NCBI RefSeq assembly: GCF_022682495.2
Contig: NC_071392.1
Location: forward strand, 52,663,459 to 52,727,458
Length of the DNA: 64,000 nucleotides
From: Desmodus rotundus
Taxonomy: Eukaryota > Chordata > Mammalia > Chiroptera > Phyllostomidae
Direction of reading: 5' to 3'
Of this stretch, positions 11,545 through 22,859 are shown one piece after another (positions within the stretch are counted from its first letter, which is position 1; every line of letters starts with the position of its first letter). The translations under genes were made by a program, and so were the position numbers. Below the pieces are notes generated by a model, which worked only from the letters and a program-made list of their open reading frames with translations, was not told the DNA's origin and did not search any database.

Positions 11545-13830
11545 TTTTTAATATATTTTTTTAATTTTATGTAATTTTTTGGTTCCACCTTTTTTTGTGG
11601 TAAAATATACATAGTATTTACCACCTTAATCATTTTATTTTGAACAGCAATACATAGTTTATTTTTCATAGTGGACATTTTTTATTTTTTAACTTTTTAA
11701 ATGTATTTTTCATCATTTTTTAATTGTTGTTCAAATACAGTTGTTTCCATTTCCCCGCCACCACTTTCCCCCACCCATCCCATCCCCACCTCCCACCTTC
11801 AATCTTACCCCTTTGGCTTTGTCCATGGGTCCATTATACATGTTCCTTGACAACCCTTACCCTTCCCTTCTTTCCCCGTTATCTCCCTTCCCCCTCCCCT
11901 GTGGTTACTGTCAGTTTGTTATTTATTTCTTTTTTTTTAACTTTTTTTATTGTTCAAGTACAGTTGCCTCCATTTTTGCCTCACCACTCCCCCCGATCCT
12001 AGCCATCTTTGACTGTACAATTTAGTAGTATTAAATAAATTCACATTTTTGTGCAACCATCACCACCACTCATCCCCATAACTCTTCATCTTGTAAAATG
12101 GCAACTTTATATTCATTAAATAATAACTCCCCAGTTTCCCCTCCCCCTAGTCCCTGGTAACCACTATTATACTTTTGCTTTATAATTTCATCCACTCTTA
12201 AGTATTTCAAATAATGGAATCATACAGTATTTGTGTGTGTGTGTGACTGGTTTATTTTATTTCACTCAACATAATGGCCTCAAGGTTCATCCATGTTGTA
12301 GCATATTGCATAATTTCCTTGCTTTTTAAAGCTGAATAGTATTTCATTGTATGTATATACCAGTTTTGCTTATCCATTCACCTATCTACAGACACTTTGG
12401 TTGCTTCTTTGCTTTAAGTGTTGTGAATAATGCTAAGAACATGGGTATACAAGTATCTCTTCAAGACCCTGCTTTTAATCCTTTTAGATACATACCTAAC
12501 AGTAGAATTGCTGGATCATATGGTAACTTTTTTAATTTTTTGAGGAACCACCTTACTGCCTCCTACAGTGGCTGTACCATTTTACATTTCTACCAAGAGT
12601 GCACAAGTGCTCCAGTATCTCTTCATCCTCACCCACACTTGTTTTCCATTTTCTGTTTTTGATTTTTGATAGTGGCCATCCAAACAGATGTCAGGTGGTA
12701 TCTCATAGTTTTGATTTGCATTTCTCTAATTAGTAACGTTAAATATCTTTTCATGCACTGATGGGTCATTCATTTCTTTGAAGAAATGTCTGTTCAAGAC
12801 CTTTGCCCATTTTTAAATCATGTTTGTATTTTTGTTGATTCTTAGGAGTGTTCTCTATATATTTTGGATATTAATACCTTATATATTATTTGTAAATATT
12901 TTCTCCCATTATGTGTTTCATTTTTACTTTGTTAGTAGCCTTTTTTGATGCACAACATCTTCTAATTTTCATTAAGATCAATTTGTCCATTTTTTCTTTT
13001 CTTACCTGTGTCTTTGGTTTCAGATCCAAGAAATCATTGACAAATCCAATGTCATGAAACTTTTGTCCTGTGTTTTCTTCTAAAGAGTTTTATTGTTTTA
13101 GGTCTCACATTTTAGCTTCTTACCTAGTAATTACTACTTATTTAAAAAATATAAGTTAGGACCTTATTTCCAGTAATTTGCTAAGTTTACTTGGTACTAT
13201 GGATTATTTGATTCTTTTTGGAATGTTGCCTATGAATAATCTGTTTCACCATTTCTTATCCCATCTTTTGCCTTTTATTTCTCGATCTTGTATACTGCAC
13301 TAACTGGAATATCCATGGCATTGCTAACTGGCAGTGATGGTAGTGAACAATCTTGTCCTGTCCTTTACTTCATGGGGAAAATATTTACTGTTTCACCTGT
13401 AAAGACTTTGTAAATATTATTTATCAGTTTAAAGAGGTTTCCTCACTTTCTAATTTGCTAAGGATTTTCAATGAGTGAATATTGAATTTTATCAGATGTA
13501 TTTTTTTTTCATCAGTTGAGATGACTTTTCTCCCTTTTTGTGAATTACGTTGATTTGTAAATGTGTAAACCAACCTTGTATTCTTGAATAAATCCAGTTG
13601 GTTCACAGTGTGTTGACTTTTTCATGTCATTTGGGTTCGGTCTGGTGGTATTTTAATGTTTCTACATCTGTGTTCATGAGAAGTTGGCCTGTACCCTTCT
13701 TTCATGTCCTTTTCAGGTTTTCATATCAAGATGATGTTGGTGTCACAAAATGAGTGGGGATACAATTCCTTCTCTTCTTTTCTGTATTTTAAAGGTCTTA
13801 TTTTTATAAATTGAACTATATTAATGACAT
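11545..13830 (-). mobile_element. Large old L1 fragment, antisense, with younger L1 3' ends inside
   Basis: Contains the well-known antisense L1 text: gctgaatagtatttcattgt, ttgctggatcatatggta, gatttgcatttctctaatta and tattttctcccattatgtg. Two younger L1 3' tails are inserted at 11713-11930 and 11936-12000. The block has many stops in every frame and is a dead copy. Confidence 0.8.
11713..11930 (-). mobile_element. Young-type bat L1 3' UTR fragment
   Basis: Antisense: ttaattgttgttcaaataca, then C-rich ccacccatcccatccccacc, and cctgtggttactgtcagttt. A second, shorter tail follows directly at 11936-12000 (tattgttcaagtacagttgc), suggesting repeated use of the same T-rich target. Confidence 0.8.
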
Positions 13831-14377
13831 TATAATATTTTGTGCATTTCCAGTTTCAGTTTTATTATGAAAGCTGGGAGTTTTTCAGAGAATATATTTC
13901 ATATGTGCCACTGCCTCTACATGCTTACCCTAGAACCCTTTTTTTCATTCAGCTATCCCCATTGTGATATATTTACATGTTTCTTCCATGTATTGCATTG
14001 TTTTTATGAAAGAAATAACTTTTGAAGAGTATCTTCTCTGGTGCCTCTTTCTTTTTCATAAATAAAAAGCAGTTTTTGTGTATAATATTATTGTAGAATC
14101 CAGAAAATATTTTAGCTGACATGTTAGAAACATTTGTACTTTTATCTACGTGTGTTAAGAATCTTATTCTTGTTACCTAAAACTTTTGTGGTTTTTAGCA
14201 GTATTTGTTGATAGTGGAATGCATTTTAATATACCTTTTATTTTCTACATGTTATTTTAGCCATGTTTACCTTGGCAGGAACAACAAGTATTAATGGAGT
14301 GTGATGTGAATCTCATTATGGAGAAGCCTTAATGGATGCTTGCAAGCACTTACTAAGTTCAGACAAAGTTTTGATTC
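13831..14377. other. Non-coding sequence, nothing recognised
   Basis: AT-rich, no named repeat and no supported gene. Confidence 0.35.
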
Positions 14378-14394
14378 AGTATTGCATTACTTTA

Positions 14395-16408
14395 TTTTTT
14401 TGGCAAGTTTTTATTTATTTAATATATTTATTGATTATGCTATTACAGTTGTCCCAGTTTCCCCCCGTCACTCCACTCCATTCTGTACACCCCATCCCTC
14501 CCACATTCCCCCCCTATAGCATGTCCAAGGGTCATACATATAAGTTCTTTGGCATCTACATTTCCTACACTATTCTTACCCTCACCCTGTCTATTTTCTA
14601 CCCACCATTTATGCTACTTATTCTCTGTACCTTTCCCCCCCTCTCCCCCTCCCATTCCCCTGTTGATAACCCTCCACATGATCTCCATTTCTGTGGTTCT
14701 GTTCCTGTTCTAGTTGTTTGCTTAGTTTGCTTTTGTTTTGGTTTTAGGTGTGGTTGTTAATAACTGTGAGTTTGTTATTTTTACTGTTCATATTTTTTAT
14801 CTTCTTTTTCTTAGATAAATCCCTTTAACATTTCATATAATAAGGGCTTGGTGATGATGAACTCCTTTAACTTGACCTTATCTGGGAAGCACTTTATCTG
14901 CCCTTCCATTCTGAATGATAGCTTTGCTGGATACAGTAATCTTGGATGTAGGTCCTTGCCTTTCATGACTTGGAATACTTCTTGCCAGCCCCTTCTTGCC
15001 TATAAGGTCTCTTTGGAAAAATCAGCTGACAGTCTTATGGGAAGTCCTTTGTAGGTAACTGTGTCCTTTTCTCTTGCTGCTTCTAAGTTTCTCTCCTTTT
15101 GTTTAATCTTGGCTAATGTAATTATGATGTGCCTTGGTGTGTTCCTCCTTGGGTCCAACTTCTTTGGGACTCTCTGAGCTTCTGGACTTCCTGGAAGTCT
15201 ATTTCCTTTGCCAGACTGGGGAAGTTCTCCTTCATTATTTGCTCAAATAAGTTTTCAATTTTTTGTTCTTCCTCTTCTCCTTCTGGTACCCCTATAATTC
15301 AGATGTTGGAACGTTTAAAGATGTCCTGGAGGTTCCTAAGCCTCTCCTCATTTTTCTGAACTCTTGTTTCTTCATTCTTTTCTGGTTGGATGTTTCTTTC
15401 TTCCTTCTGGTCCACACTGTTGATTTGAGTCCCAGTTTCCTTCGCATCACTATTGGTTCCCTGTACATTTTCCTTTGTTTCTCTTAGCATAGCCTTCATT
15501 TTTTCATCTAATTTGCGACCAAATTCAACCAATTCTGTGAGCTTCCTGATTACCAGTGTTTTGAACTGTGCATCTGATAGGTTGGCTATCTCCTCGTTGC
15601 TTAGTTGTATTTTTTCTGGAGCTTTCATCTGTTCTTTCATTTGGGCCATTTTTCTTGTCTTGGTGGGTCTGTTGCGTAAGTGGGCGGAGCCTTAGGTGTC
15701 CACCGGGGTGGGGTAACGCTCTTAGCTGCGCTGTGACGCTGTATGTGGGAGAGGAGTCCGATAGGGAGCAATGGCGCTTGCTCCACTCTCTGCCGGTTTT
15801 CAGTCACTCCCTCTGCTACCCACAATCAAATTGGGCTCTTCTGGTGCTGATTCCCGGGTGGGTGGGCTTGTGCACAGTCTAGGCCCCTGCGGGTCTCTCC
15901 AACGACCTCTCCTGTGAGGCTGGGAGTTTCTCCTGCTGCTGCCTCAACCCCCCCGGGTGTTTTCAATCAGAGATTTGAGGCTTTATTTCCCCGTGCTGGA
16001 GCCCTGGGTTGCGAGGTCTGTTTTGCTCCCCGCCCCCCAACCCCCGCCACTGTTCCTCCCGGTTTATCTATGTACAAATGTGGGGCTGCAGGGTCTGCCA
16101 GCCACCACCTTGTGGGTCTGCCAGCTGCAGCCTGGCCTGCCCCGTTCCACAACCTGCCACCTCACTGGGTCCACCAGCCGCCACCTTGCCGCGAGTCCTC
16201 TCTGCCCGGCTGCCCATCTCCGCCACTCCTACCGGTCTGGATGAATCTTTCTTCTTTATCGCCTTGGTTGTCAGACTTCCATACAGTTGGATTTCTGTCA
16301 GTTCTGGTTTTTTGGTTTTTTTGTTTTTTAAAATTGTTGTTGTCCTTTTGGTTGTGCAAGGAGGCACAGTGTGCCTACCTACGCCTCCATCTTGGCAGAA
16401 AGCTCCCC
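14395..16408 (-). mobile_element. Full-length HAL1 (half-L1) retrotransposon
   Basis: The element reads 5' to 3' on the minus strand. It opens with a GC-rich 5' UTR (about 15650-16408) whose first bases include ctgccaagatggaggc. It then encodes only an L1 ORF1-like protein, and runs directly into a 3' UTR ending taatagcataatcaataa (minus strand) and an A/T-rich tail. There is no endonuclease or reverse transcriptase, as expected for HAL1. The 17-mers agtattgcattacttta (14378-14394) and agtgttgcactacttta (16409-16425) differ at two bases and are the target-site duplication. This copy and the + copy at 40195 share structure throughout. Confidence 0.85.
14815..15649 (-). pseudogene. HAL1 ORF1-like reading frame, broken
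   Basis: A continuous 116-codon stretch starts at 15649 (MAQMKEQMKAPEKIQ) and stops at 15299. Its composition (many E, K, Q, regular hydrophobic spacing) fits the coiled-coil N-terminus of L1 ORF1p, the RNA-binding chaperone of the L1 particle. Further similarity continues in shifted frames to about 14815, including a segment read as KGKDLHPRLLYPAK-like in the other HAL1 copies. The frame is disrupted, so this copy makes no full protein. Confidence 0.75.
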
Positions 16409-16436
16409 AGTGTTGCACTACTTTAAAGATGACTAA

Positions 16437-16626
16437 GCCCTGGCTGGGTTGTTCAGTTGGTTAGAGTGTCATCCTACCATGCCAGTGTTGCAAGTTCCAT
16501 CTCCAGTCAGGGCACACACAAGAAGCAACTGATGAATGTATAAATAAGTGGAATGACAAATCAATGTTTCTTTCTGTCCCCCTCTCTCCTTTCTTCTCTC
16601 TAAAATCAGTAAATAAAAAAAATTAA
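16437..16626 (+). mobile_element. Ves-type bat SINE
   Basis: tRNA-like head gccctggctgggttgttcag, B-box-like caagttccatctcc, CT-rich body and tail aatcagtaaataaaaaaaat. It lies 12 bases after the target-site duplication of the HAL1 element. Confidence 0.9.
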
Positions 16627-16897
16627 AGATAACTGAAAAATGTGGAGGTTTTCTTGTTCTGGTTACTTAGTTTTACATACTTATAATCATTCTTGTTATT
16701 TCCTACTATAGTTCTGTAGTCCTTTATCTAAAACCTTCCAGGTCTGATGTGTCTTAGGATTCAGAATTCTTATAGTTTAAGAAAGATAATTTCATGCTTA
16801 TACTAAATATTACATAATTTGGCGCAGTACCCTTTAATCAAATACCATTTCCGTGGTAAAATGTATGACTATACTGTGTGGGATAACTAACTAAATA
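16627..16897. other. Non-coding sequence, nothing recognised
   Basis: AT-rich spacer between a SINE and a mariner element. Confidence 0.35.
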
Positions 16898-17650
16898 CAA
16901 AGTCTGTCCAGAAAGTATTCAGCCATGTAATATGAAAAGTGTGTTTATTGAAGAAGATACAAGAAACATTGTACATAGGACAATGACACCTCAATCCCCT
17001 TCAAATTGGCACCTTTGGGTCTCACACAGTTCTTCCAGTGTCATTAGCAACCGCAATATGATGTTCCTTCTGCTCTGGTAGCAGAAGCCACAGGACAGAG
17101 TTTACCATGACACGTTTCATGCCAAGATCCTGCATCAGAATCGTAGGCACAGTAGTTTTTGGAATCCCCAGATCAGCTTCTAGTTCTCACACTGTCAGTC
17201 ACTGATCTTTGTTGATTGCAGCCCCTACACGTTCAATATTCTCAGGTGTTCTGCTTGTTGCAGGACTTCCATAACATCAATCACTTTGAAAGATTCTTGA
17301 CCATCTTTGAAATGTTTGTACCACACTTTTATTTGTACTACACTCATTGCATCATCCTTGAAAGCTTTCTGAATCATCTGAATAGTTTCTGCAGAGGAAT
17401 GTTCAGGCTGAAGGCAAAATTCGATGCAGATTCATTGCTCTACTCACTCTGTCATTTTGAGTGTGATGGCCACACAGTACACATGTTCACTCAACAGCAT
17501 CTACTGCCCCTACTGACGAGTACAGTGAAGTCATCATTGCTAATGCATGAGCATTACAGTCCACTCTCCTTGGCTGTCAGGTAACATCGATGTTGTGCAA
17601 ACCATTCTTGTTATATTGACAGTGGCTGGACTTTTTCCAGACATTCCTCA
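16898..17650 (-). mobile_element. Mariner transposon with deleted transposase core
   Basis: The inverted termini are gtctgtccagaaagtattc at the left and, on the minus strand, atgtctggaaaaagtccag at the right, with TA dinucleotides at both borders. On the minus strand, N-terminal transposase similarity (AETIQMIQKAFKDDAMSV, then VWYKHFKDGQESF) lies at about 17270-17420. This is the helix-turn-helix part. A segment like DLGMKRV follows, and then the sequence jumps to C-terminal mariner text (CQFEGD) near 17000. The central part with the catalytic aspartates is missing, and stop codons are present. Length is about 753 bp versus about 1.3 kb for an intact mariner. Confidence 0.82.
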
Positions 17651-17814
17651 TAGTCTCTTATCTATTCAGGACAGGTTTGCCTCAAATCGGTTTGTACCAG
17701 ACTGACTTGGGAAAAAAACTTCAATTTTCAGATCTATTTGTATTTTAATATTGTAGTTAACCTTGGGTAACACACTAAGGAACAACAGTGAGGTTTATCA
17801 TTTACAATATATGT

Positions 17815-18299
17815 TAGAGATGGCTGGTCTCAGTGTCCCTCTTCTTTTGTAAAAGAAGTTCCCAGATGTTGGCAGGGCACGCATGCAACTACGGCCCAGA
17901 ATAAAGACTGCATATCCCAATTTTTCTTACAGGTAACTGTGGCTGGGTGACTAATTTCTGGCCAGTGAAATCAAGTACTAATGATGTGTGAAACTTTCAG
18001 TAAGGGTTCTTAAAGAAAGAGTAGGGTTGCATGTCTTAAACTTACTTTGTAATGATTGTTGAAGTTCATATTGTATTACTTTGTAATGACTGTTGAAATT
18101 CATATTGAACCATGAGGACAGATAACCACTAAAAAACTGGAAGCATGCTGGTTGCTAGATAATTTTGGAGCCACAATTTTAACCCTGGATTGCCTATCTC
18201 CATTCACTGATAGTATCACAGAAATTAATTTTTACATTTTAACTGTTAATTTGGGGTTTTCTGTCATTAGCAGCCAGACCTAAACCTAACTAATACAGA
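17815..18299 (+). mobile_element. MaLR-like LTR
   Basis: Contains ggctgggtgactaatttctg and ends acctaaacctaactaataca, similar to the 3' ends of mammalian MaLR LTRs. The sequence is very diverged. A 34-bp tandem duplication lies inside it (18042-18107). Confidence 0.5.
18042..18107. repeat. Two-copy tandem duplication, period 34
   Basis: ttactttgtaatgattgttg (18042) is repeated as ttactttgtaatgactgttg (18076). The units run on through aagttcatattg and aaattcatattg. Two mismatches over 32 aligned bases. Confidence 0.85.
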
Positions 18300-19669
18300 A
18301 TTACTCATAGATCTGTAAATCCGTATTACAAGTAGTCTTCCATTTCAGTTTGGCCTACTTCTCAGATCTGATTATTTTGTAATTGTTTTCTTCCATGGTG
18401 CTGATGAAAAACTTACACTAGGAGTGAAATAAGTTAAAGCTCTGCCATTGTCTTCTTGCTTACCTGCCCTTGATTGAATCGTCAGTTTGTGATTTCTTAA
18501 ATTCTCCATTTTGCAAAGGTGTTTGGGGTAAAACTTAGGTAATTATTTGTAAATCACCTGCCTAGATATTGTAAATGAAAATACAGTAATATCCTGAAAG
18601 TAGAGGAACAGTTAGTGGAGCACTGCTTTCCACTTCTCGTAACGCTCACTGTCTTCCCTCTTGAACTCCACATTTGACAGAGACCCAGTGAGGATGTCAG
18701 TCTCAATGCATATGTTGCCTATTAGTAAAGCTTAAGTTATTTCATTTTTTAAGATTAGAAATGTATAAATACAAGTTCTAATATTTTCCTGTACTCCAGT
18801 GGCTCATTTTATATTCATCCTGGTGCATATATAAGCCTGCTATCAAGATCCTTGTTCCAGGAAATGTATCGGAACTGGTCAAGTTTTTAGGTTGGGATAA
18901 TGTGACTGTTGGAATAATTCAGGCTGATATGATTATGTCCTAAATTGAGTTGGGGTTTGAGAAAGAAGCTGGATTTTAAATACTAAAGAGGTAGGATATA
19001 TAGTGATGAATTGTACAAGAAAAGGAAGAGGCATCAAGAATAACTGAAGTTCCCAGTGTGTGTACCTGAGCCTGCGTGGATGATGATGCCATTCATTGAA
19101 ATGGGGAATGTAGGAGAAAGAACATGCTGTTTAAATCATTTTGAGTTTGAGTATCTTGTGAACACCCAAGATATGATCAGCAGTAGTTGGAAAGAGATGA
19201 CTCTGTTCACATCTCCACTCAACTGATAGTTAATATTGAAAATGCATTATCCCTTATATAGTCTTACGAGCTTGTGTTTTCATCTATCTGATGTCTACCT
19301 TATAGGGTCATTTTGATAAATAAATACTATGAAATGTTAGAACATGGTAAGCATTCATCTACAAATTTTAGTTTCCTTTAAAAATAATCAGTAATATATA
19401 TTAGTTTGTATTATGAAACATGACTTGAGTTTATGAGCAGGTTCTTTCTAGTAGGCCATTTGCATAGCCTCTGCCATTATGGGGCTTATTCTGTGAATTC
19501 TGTAACTGTCCTTCATACTGACGAGTGACTCAGCTAGGAAGATGATTTTTGGAAATATACTAGAGATAAAACCCAGCTAGTTGCCTCTCTGATCAAAAGA
19601 TCACTTTGGTATATATCCCAGATATGTTGTGCCCTTGTAACCAAAACTTTTCGTATATGGTACATTGGA
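18300..19669. other. Non-coding sequence, nothing recognised
   Basis: No supported gene or repeat. Confidence 0.35.
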
Positions 19670-19900
19670 AATGATGTAGGTTTGGAGTTTCGTAGGCCTG
19701 TATTTGAATTCTAACTCAGCCATTTATTTATTAGCTATGTGATCTTGGACATGTCTATTAGCTGCGTGATCTCGGACACATTGTATAACTTTGGGGGACT
19801 CATTTACATGGTCTGTTACAAAAATATAAACAAAGAATGAAATTCCTACCTACCTTCCAGTGTTGTTACTGAATACTGGAAGTAACTTTTTAAATATCTA
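19670..19900 (+). repeat. MIR SINE, sense, with internal duplication
   Basis: Follows the MIR pattern: gaattctaactcagccat, then gctatgtgatcttggac, and a later tail. The segment tattagctatgtgatcttgg (19729) is repeated as tattagctgcgtgatctcgg (19756), period 27. Confidence 0.65.
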
Positions 19901-20130
19901 ATATAAGGCCTTGAACATTTTAAGCCCTTATATCAGTGTTTGTTTCACTTCTACCAAATCATCAGCTGGTATGACCTATAAAACAGGACATTTTTTCCAG
20001 GAAGTCAGACTTGTACTTTCCTGTCACCATAATCTTTTTAAAGGCTGTGGTCAGATCCCTCTGTGTTTGGGGAGCATCTGTCATCTCATAAGCTTCTAAA
20101 GTCATATGCAAAATTTTGGAAGTTTGTAGA

Positions 20131-20182
20131 TTTTATAGGGGTCCAAGTTTCTTGGTTCAGGTTTTATAGGGGTACAAGTTTC
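20131..20182. repeat. Two-copy tandem duplication, period 31
   Basis: ttttataggggtccaagttt (20131) and ttttataggggtacaagttt (20162) differ at one base. They are separated by ttggttcagg. Confidence 0.85.
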
Positions 20183-20461
20183 ACATCTGTAAAATAAGAT
20201 GTTCAAATCGTGGTCATTAAAGGTTAGTAAGTCAGAAAAACTAAAGTCTTTAGAGGCTAGTATGTGGCAGAATCTAGGACCACTTACATTCTAGTCTTCT
20301 TTCTGCTATAAGTCAGGGGAATTGATTTTGTTTAAAAAACACTGTGAAATGGGAAATGAAAAAGGTTAATATACAGTTTGTTTTGCCAGTAAGTTTTCCA
20401 TCAACTTAGAAAGTTGGGTTTTGGGTTTTTGGGGTTTTTTTTGTCTCTTTTCACAGTTAAC

Positions 20462-20580
20462 TCATTCATTCAACAAATATTTCTTAAGGACTTACTATGA
20501 GACAGGCACTATCTAAGATAAAAGAGGTGTAACAGCAAACAGAAAAATTTCTCCCCTTGTATCCTATTATGGATACTGGT
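20462..20580 (-). repeat. L2-like fragment
   Basis: Contains attcattcaacaaatattt and actatgagacaggcactat, the familiar antisense end of L2. It is followed by a CT-rich run at about 20583-20622. Confidence 0.55.
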
Positions 20581-21122
20581 TCCTCCCTCCCTCCCTGTTT
20601 CTTTCTTCTTTCTTTTTTTCTTGGACTATAGCAGTAATACTTACTATTGCTGAAATGAATGGTTTTCTTTTTCTGAAATGTAATCATTGATGCTTGAATG
20701 ATAGGATTTTAGTACTATAAATAGGCTTTACTACTTAATGTGAGATTTAGAAGAAATGCTTAGGGTGGACTATTAAGTGTGCCTAAATGAATTTTGCAGT
20801 AACTGGATTTTTGATTTTGCCCTTCTTAATGAACATTAATTCAGAACTTGTATTATGTTATGAATTTAATAGTCTTTTGGAGTGACCAGCAACTTTGATG
20901 TTTGCACTAAGATTTTATTTGGTATGCAAGAGAGATAGAAGGAGGTTCAGTAGTACACATACAACTAATTTATTTGAAATATATCTTAAAGAAATGTTCT
21001 CTTGTTTTCAAATGTCTTTTTGAAACTAACCACAGATGATTAGCGAAAATGCAGAGTATCATACCTTTCTTCTTGGGTGTCATCTACATAAACAGTTTTG
21101 TACAATGAGAAATACTAATTTG

Positions 21123-21265
21123 CACCCTCCTACGAAGGCATGTCTATGGTTCCCTGTCTTTGGACACGTAAGAATTGGAGGCAAAGAAATGTGGACGTGG
21201 AGAAATCTAGGGCCAGCTTGTTCCCTGAAGGCTCAAGATCACCATCCCATGTAGAAAAAAATAAA
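21123..21265 (+). ncRNA. Poly(A)-tailed retroposed insert, possibly an H/ACA-type RNA copy
   Basis: The insert is bracketed by the 13-mer aaatactaatttg at 21110-21122 and 21266-21278, and ends in an A-rich tail (21254-21265). It is therefore an L1-mobilised copy of some small transcript of about 131 nt. Its layout would fit an H/ACA snoRNA: a first stem (cctcc near the left, ggagg near 21177), a hinge aaagaa matching ANANNA, a second imperfect stem, and a 3' end catgtag where ACA would be expected three bases from the end. The ACA box is not intact, and I cannot name a parent. It could also be the 3' tip of an unknown mRNA. A chance open frame across it is not a gene. Confidence 0.5.
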
Positions 21266-21429
21266 AAATACTAATTTGTTTAACATTCCATGTTAATATA
21301 CTATCATGTCCAGCCTCATTGCATGTAATATAAACCTAATCCATCAGATCATGTGTCTGTAGAGTGTTTTTTGTTCAATAAAGTTTTAATTTAATGTTTA
21401 AAACAAATTTTCTGTCCTATGAATCTTAC

Positions 21430-22405
21430 ATTCTACAGAGAGGAGTACTAAAGGAGGGAGTGAGCCTGTGTTAATCTTCTAGTAGAAGGAGTGGGAAATA
21501 ATTTAGTTCTTTAGACCATTGTAAGGCTTTTATTTTATTCTCAGTAATATGGGAAGCCTTCTGAAGAGTTGATATATTTTGAGGGTAGAGCTTACAAATT
21601 TGCCAGCAGATCAGATGTTATTTGCGAGTGAGTAGTCAAGAATGACTCAAGGATTTTGGCCTAAGCAACTTGAAGAATGGATTTGCCCTTTCCTGATAAA
21701 GGGAAAGCTGAGGGGCAGGTTGAAGTAAGATGAAATTAGGAGTTGAGTTTTGGGCAATTTACATTTTAGACAGCTAAGTCCGAAGTACTTGTTAAACAAC
21801 CAGTTGAAGTTGAGTAGGCTGAATATGAGGCTGGTGTTCAGGGGAAAGATGAAATCTGGATGTATTAATTTTGGGGTCATCCCATGTAGAAGTGTACTGA
21901 GAGAGAGATGAAGGGAATGAGTATAGATAGAAAAAAGAGGTCCAAACAAAATCCTGAGACACCAACATTTAGAATGAGAGAAAGATGGAAAAGAAGCAAC
22001 CATAGAGATTTGAGAAAAAACAAGTTATTGTGGTATTCTGGAAATCAAAGTATTTTAAGAAAGGGAGGGGTTATCTTGGCCAGCTGCTAATTGAAGTAAA
22101 TGAAGATTGAGAATTGATTATTGGATCTAGCAATGTGGGATCATTGAAGACCTTAACAAAAGCCTGGTTGGTAAGTGTAGGCTTAGAAGAGGAGAAGAGG
22201 AGCAAAATTAGACACTGTAAGTTCCAGAAATGGAAGCACAGTTCAAAAGTTTTGGTTTTTAAGATAGAAGAAACAAGTTTGTATCAAGTAGAGATGATGG
22301 TGCATGGGGATTTCCAGAGCAATATCTTTTGAGTCAGCTAGAGGAAATGGGATCTACTATGTGAGTGGAAGCATTACTCTTAATGGATCTTGATCAGTTT
22401 CATTT
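21430..22405 (+). repeat. Old interspersed repeat, family uncertain
   Basis: The text (ttggcctaagcaacttgaag, then agttgagttttgggcaattt, and agaattgattattggatcta) resembles a widespread ancient mammalian repeat that I remember but cannot name. It has no intact reading frame. Confidence 0.45.
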
Positions 22406-22411
22406 ATAGCG

Positions 22412-22610
22412 ATGGTTGACAAACCACAGTTCCAGATCCCAGTTCAGCCTACCGCCTGTTTTTAGAACACTACCACTCACATTTATTTAGATATTGTCTA
22501 TGGCTGCTTTCAAACTACAGCAACAGAGTTGAGTAGTTGCCTAGGCAACTACTCTGAGAGAAGCCTAAAATTTTAACTCACTCTTTACAGAGGGACTTTG
22601 CCAACTCTTG
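22412..22610 (-). mobile_element. hAT-Charlie-like DNA transposon with internal palindrome
   Basis: Same family as the element at 9571, in reverse: tattgtctatggctgctttc, cagagttgagtagttgc and the end ctttacagagggactttgcc. A 24-bp perfect palindrome lies at 22531-22554 where the family normally has unrelated sequence, as I remember it. Confidence 0.65.
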
Positions 22611-22859
22611 ATTTACAGTAACTAAAAGAGGAAATGGGTTGACATATGAGCAGGAGATGGGGGAAGAAGTAAAAGGCAAATCTAGGGAACTGAACATTTT
22701 GAAAAGGTATTCAAATACCATTTGTGGTTTGGGTCAGATGAAAACTGAACCTGGGATTTAGAGCAAAATGAGTTATAGCCTTGGTGCTTTTCCAAAGGTA
22801 GATTCTTGAAAGGGTCCTAGTCTCCAAAGCTGTAAGCTAACCACATAGTCAGCTCTTGA

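Noticed and set aside
12351..12662. 103-codon open frame on the + strand
   Set aside because: It is an antisense reading of an old L1 fragment. The text (gaattgctggatcatatgg) is standard L1.
14332..14760. 142-codon open frame on the + strand
   Set aside because: It lies across the antisense 3' UTR of the HAL1 element. Its composition (Pro, Ser, Leu-rich) reflects the C-rich tract, not a protein family.
15914..16464. Overlapping 150-170 codon frames on both strands in a GC-rich block
   Set aside because: They are the HAL1 5' UTR read in all frames. GC-richness removes stops, and no domain is recognisable.
21647..22003. 118-codon open frame on the minus strand
   Set aside because: It falls in an old interspersed repeat and has no recognised motif.
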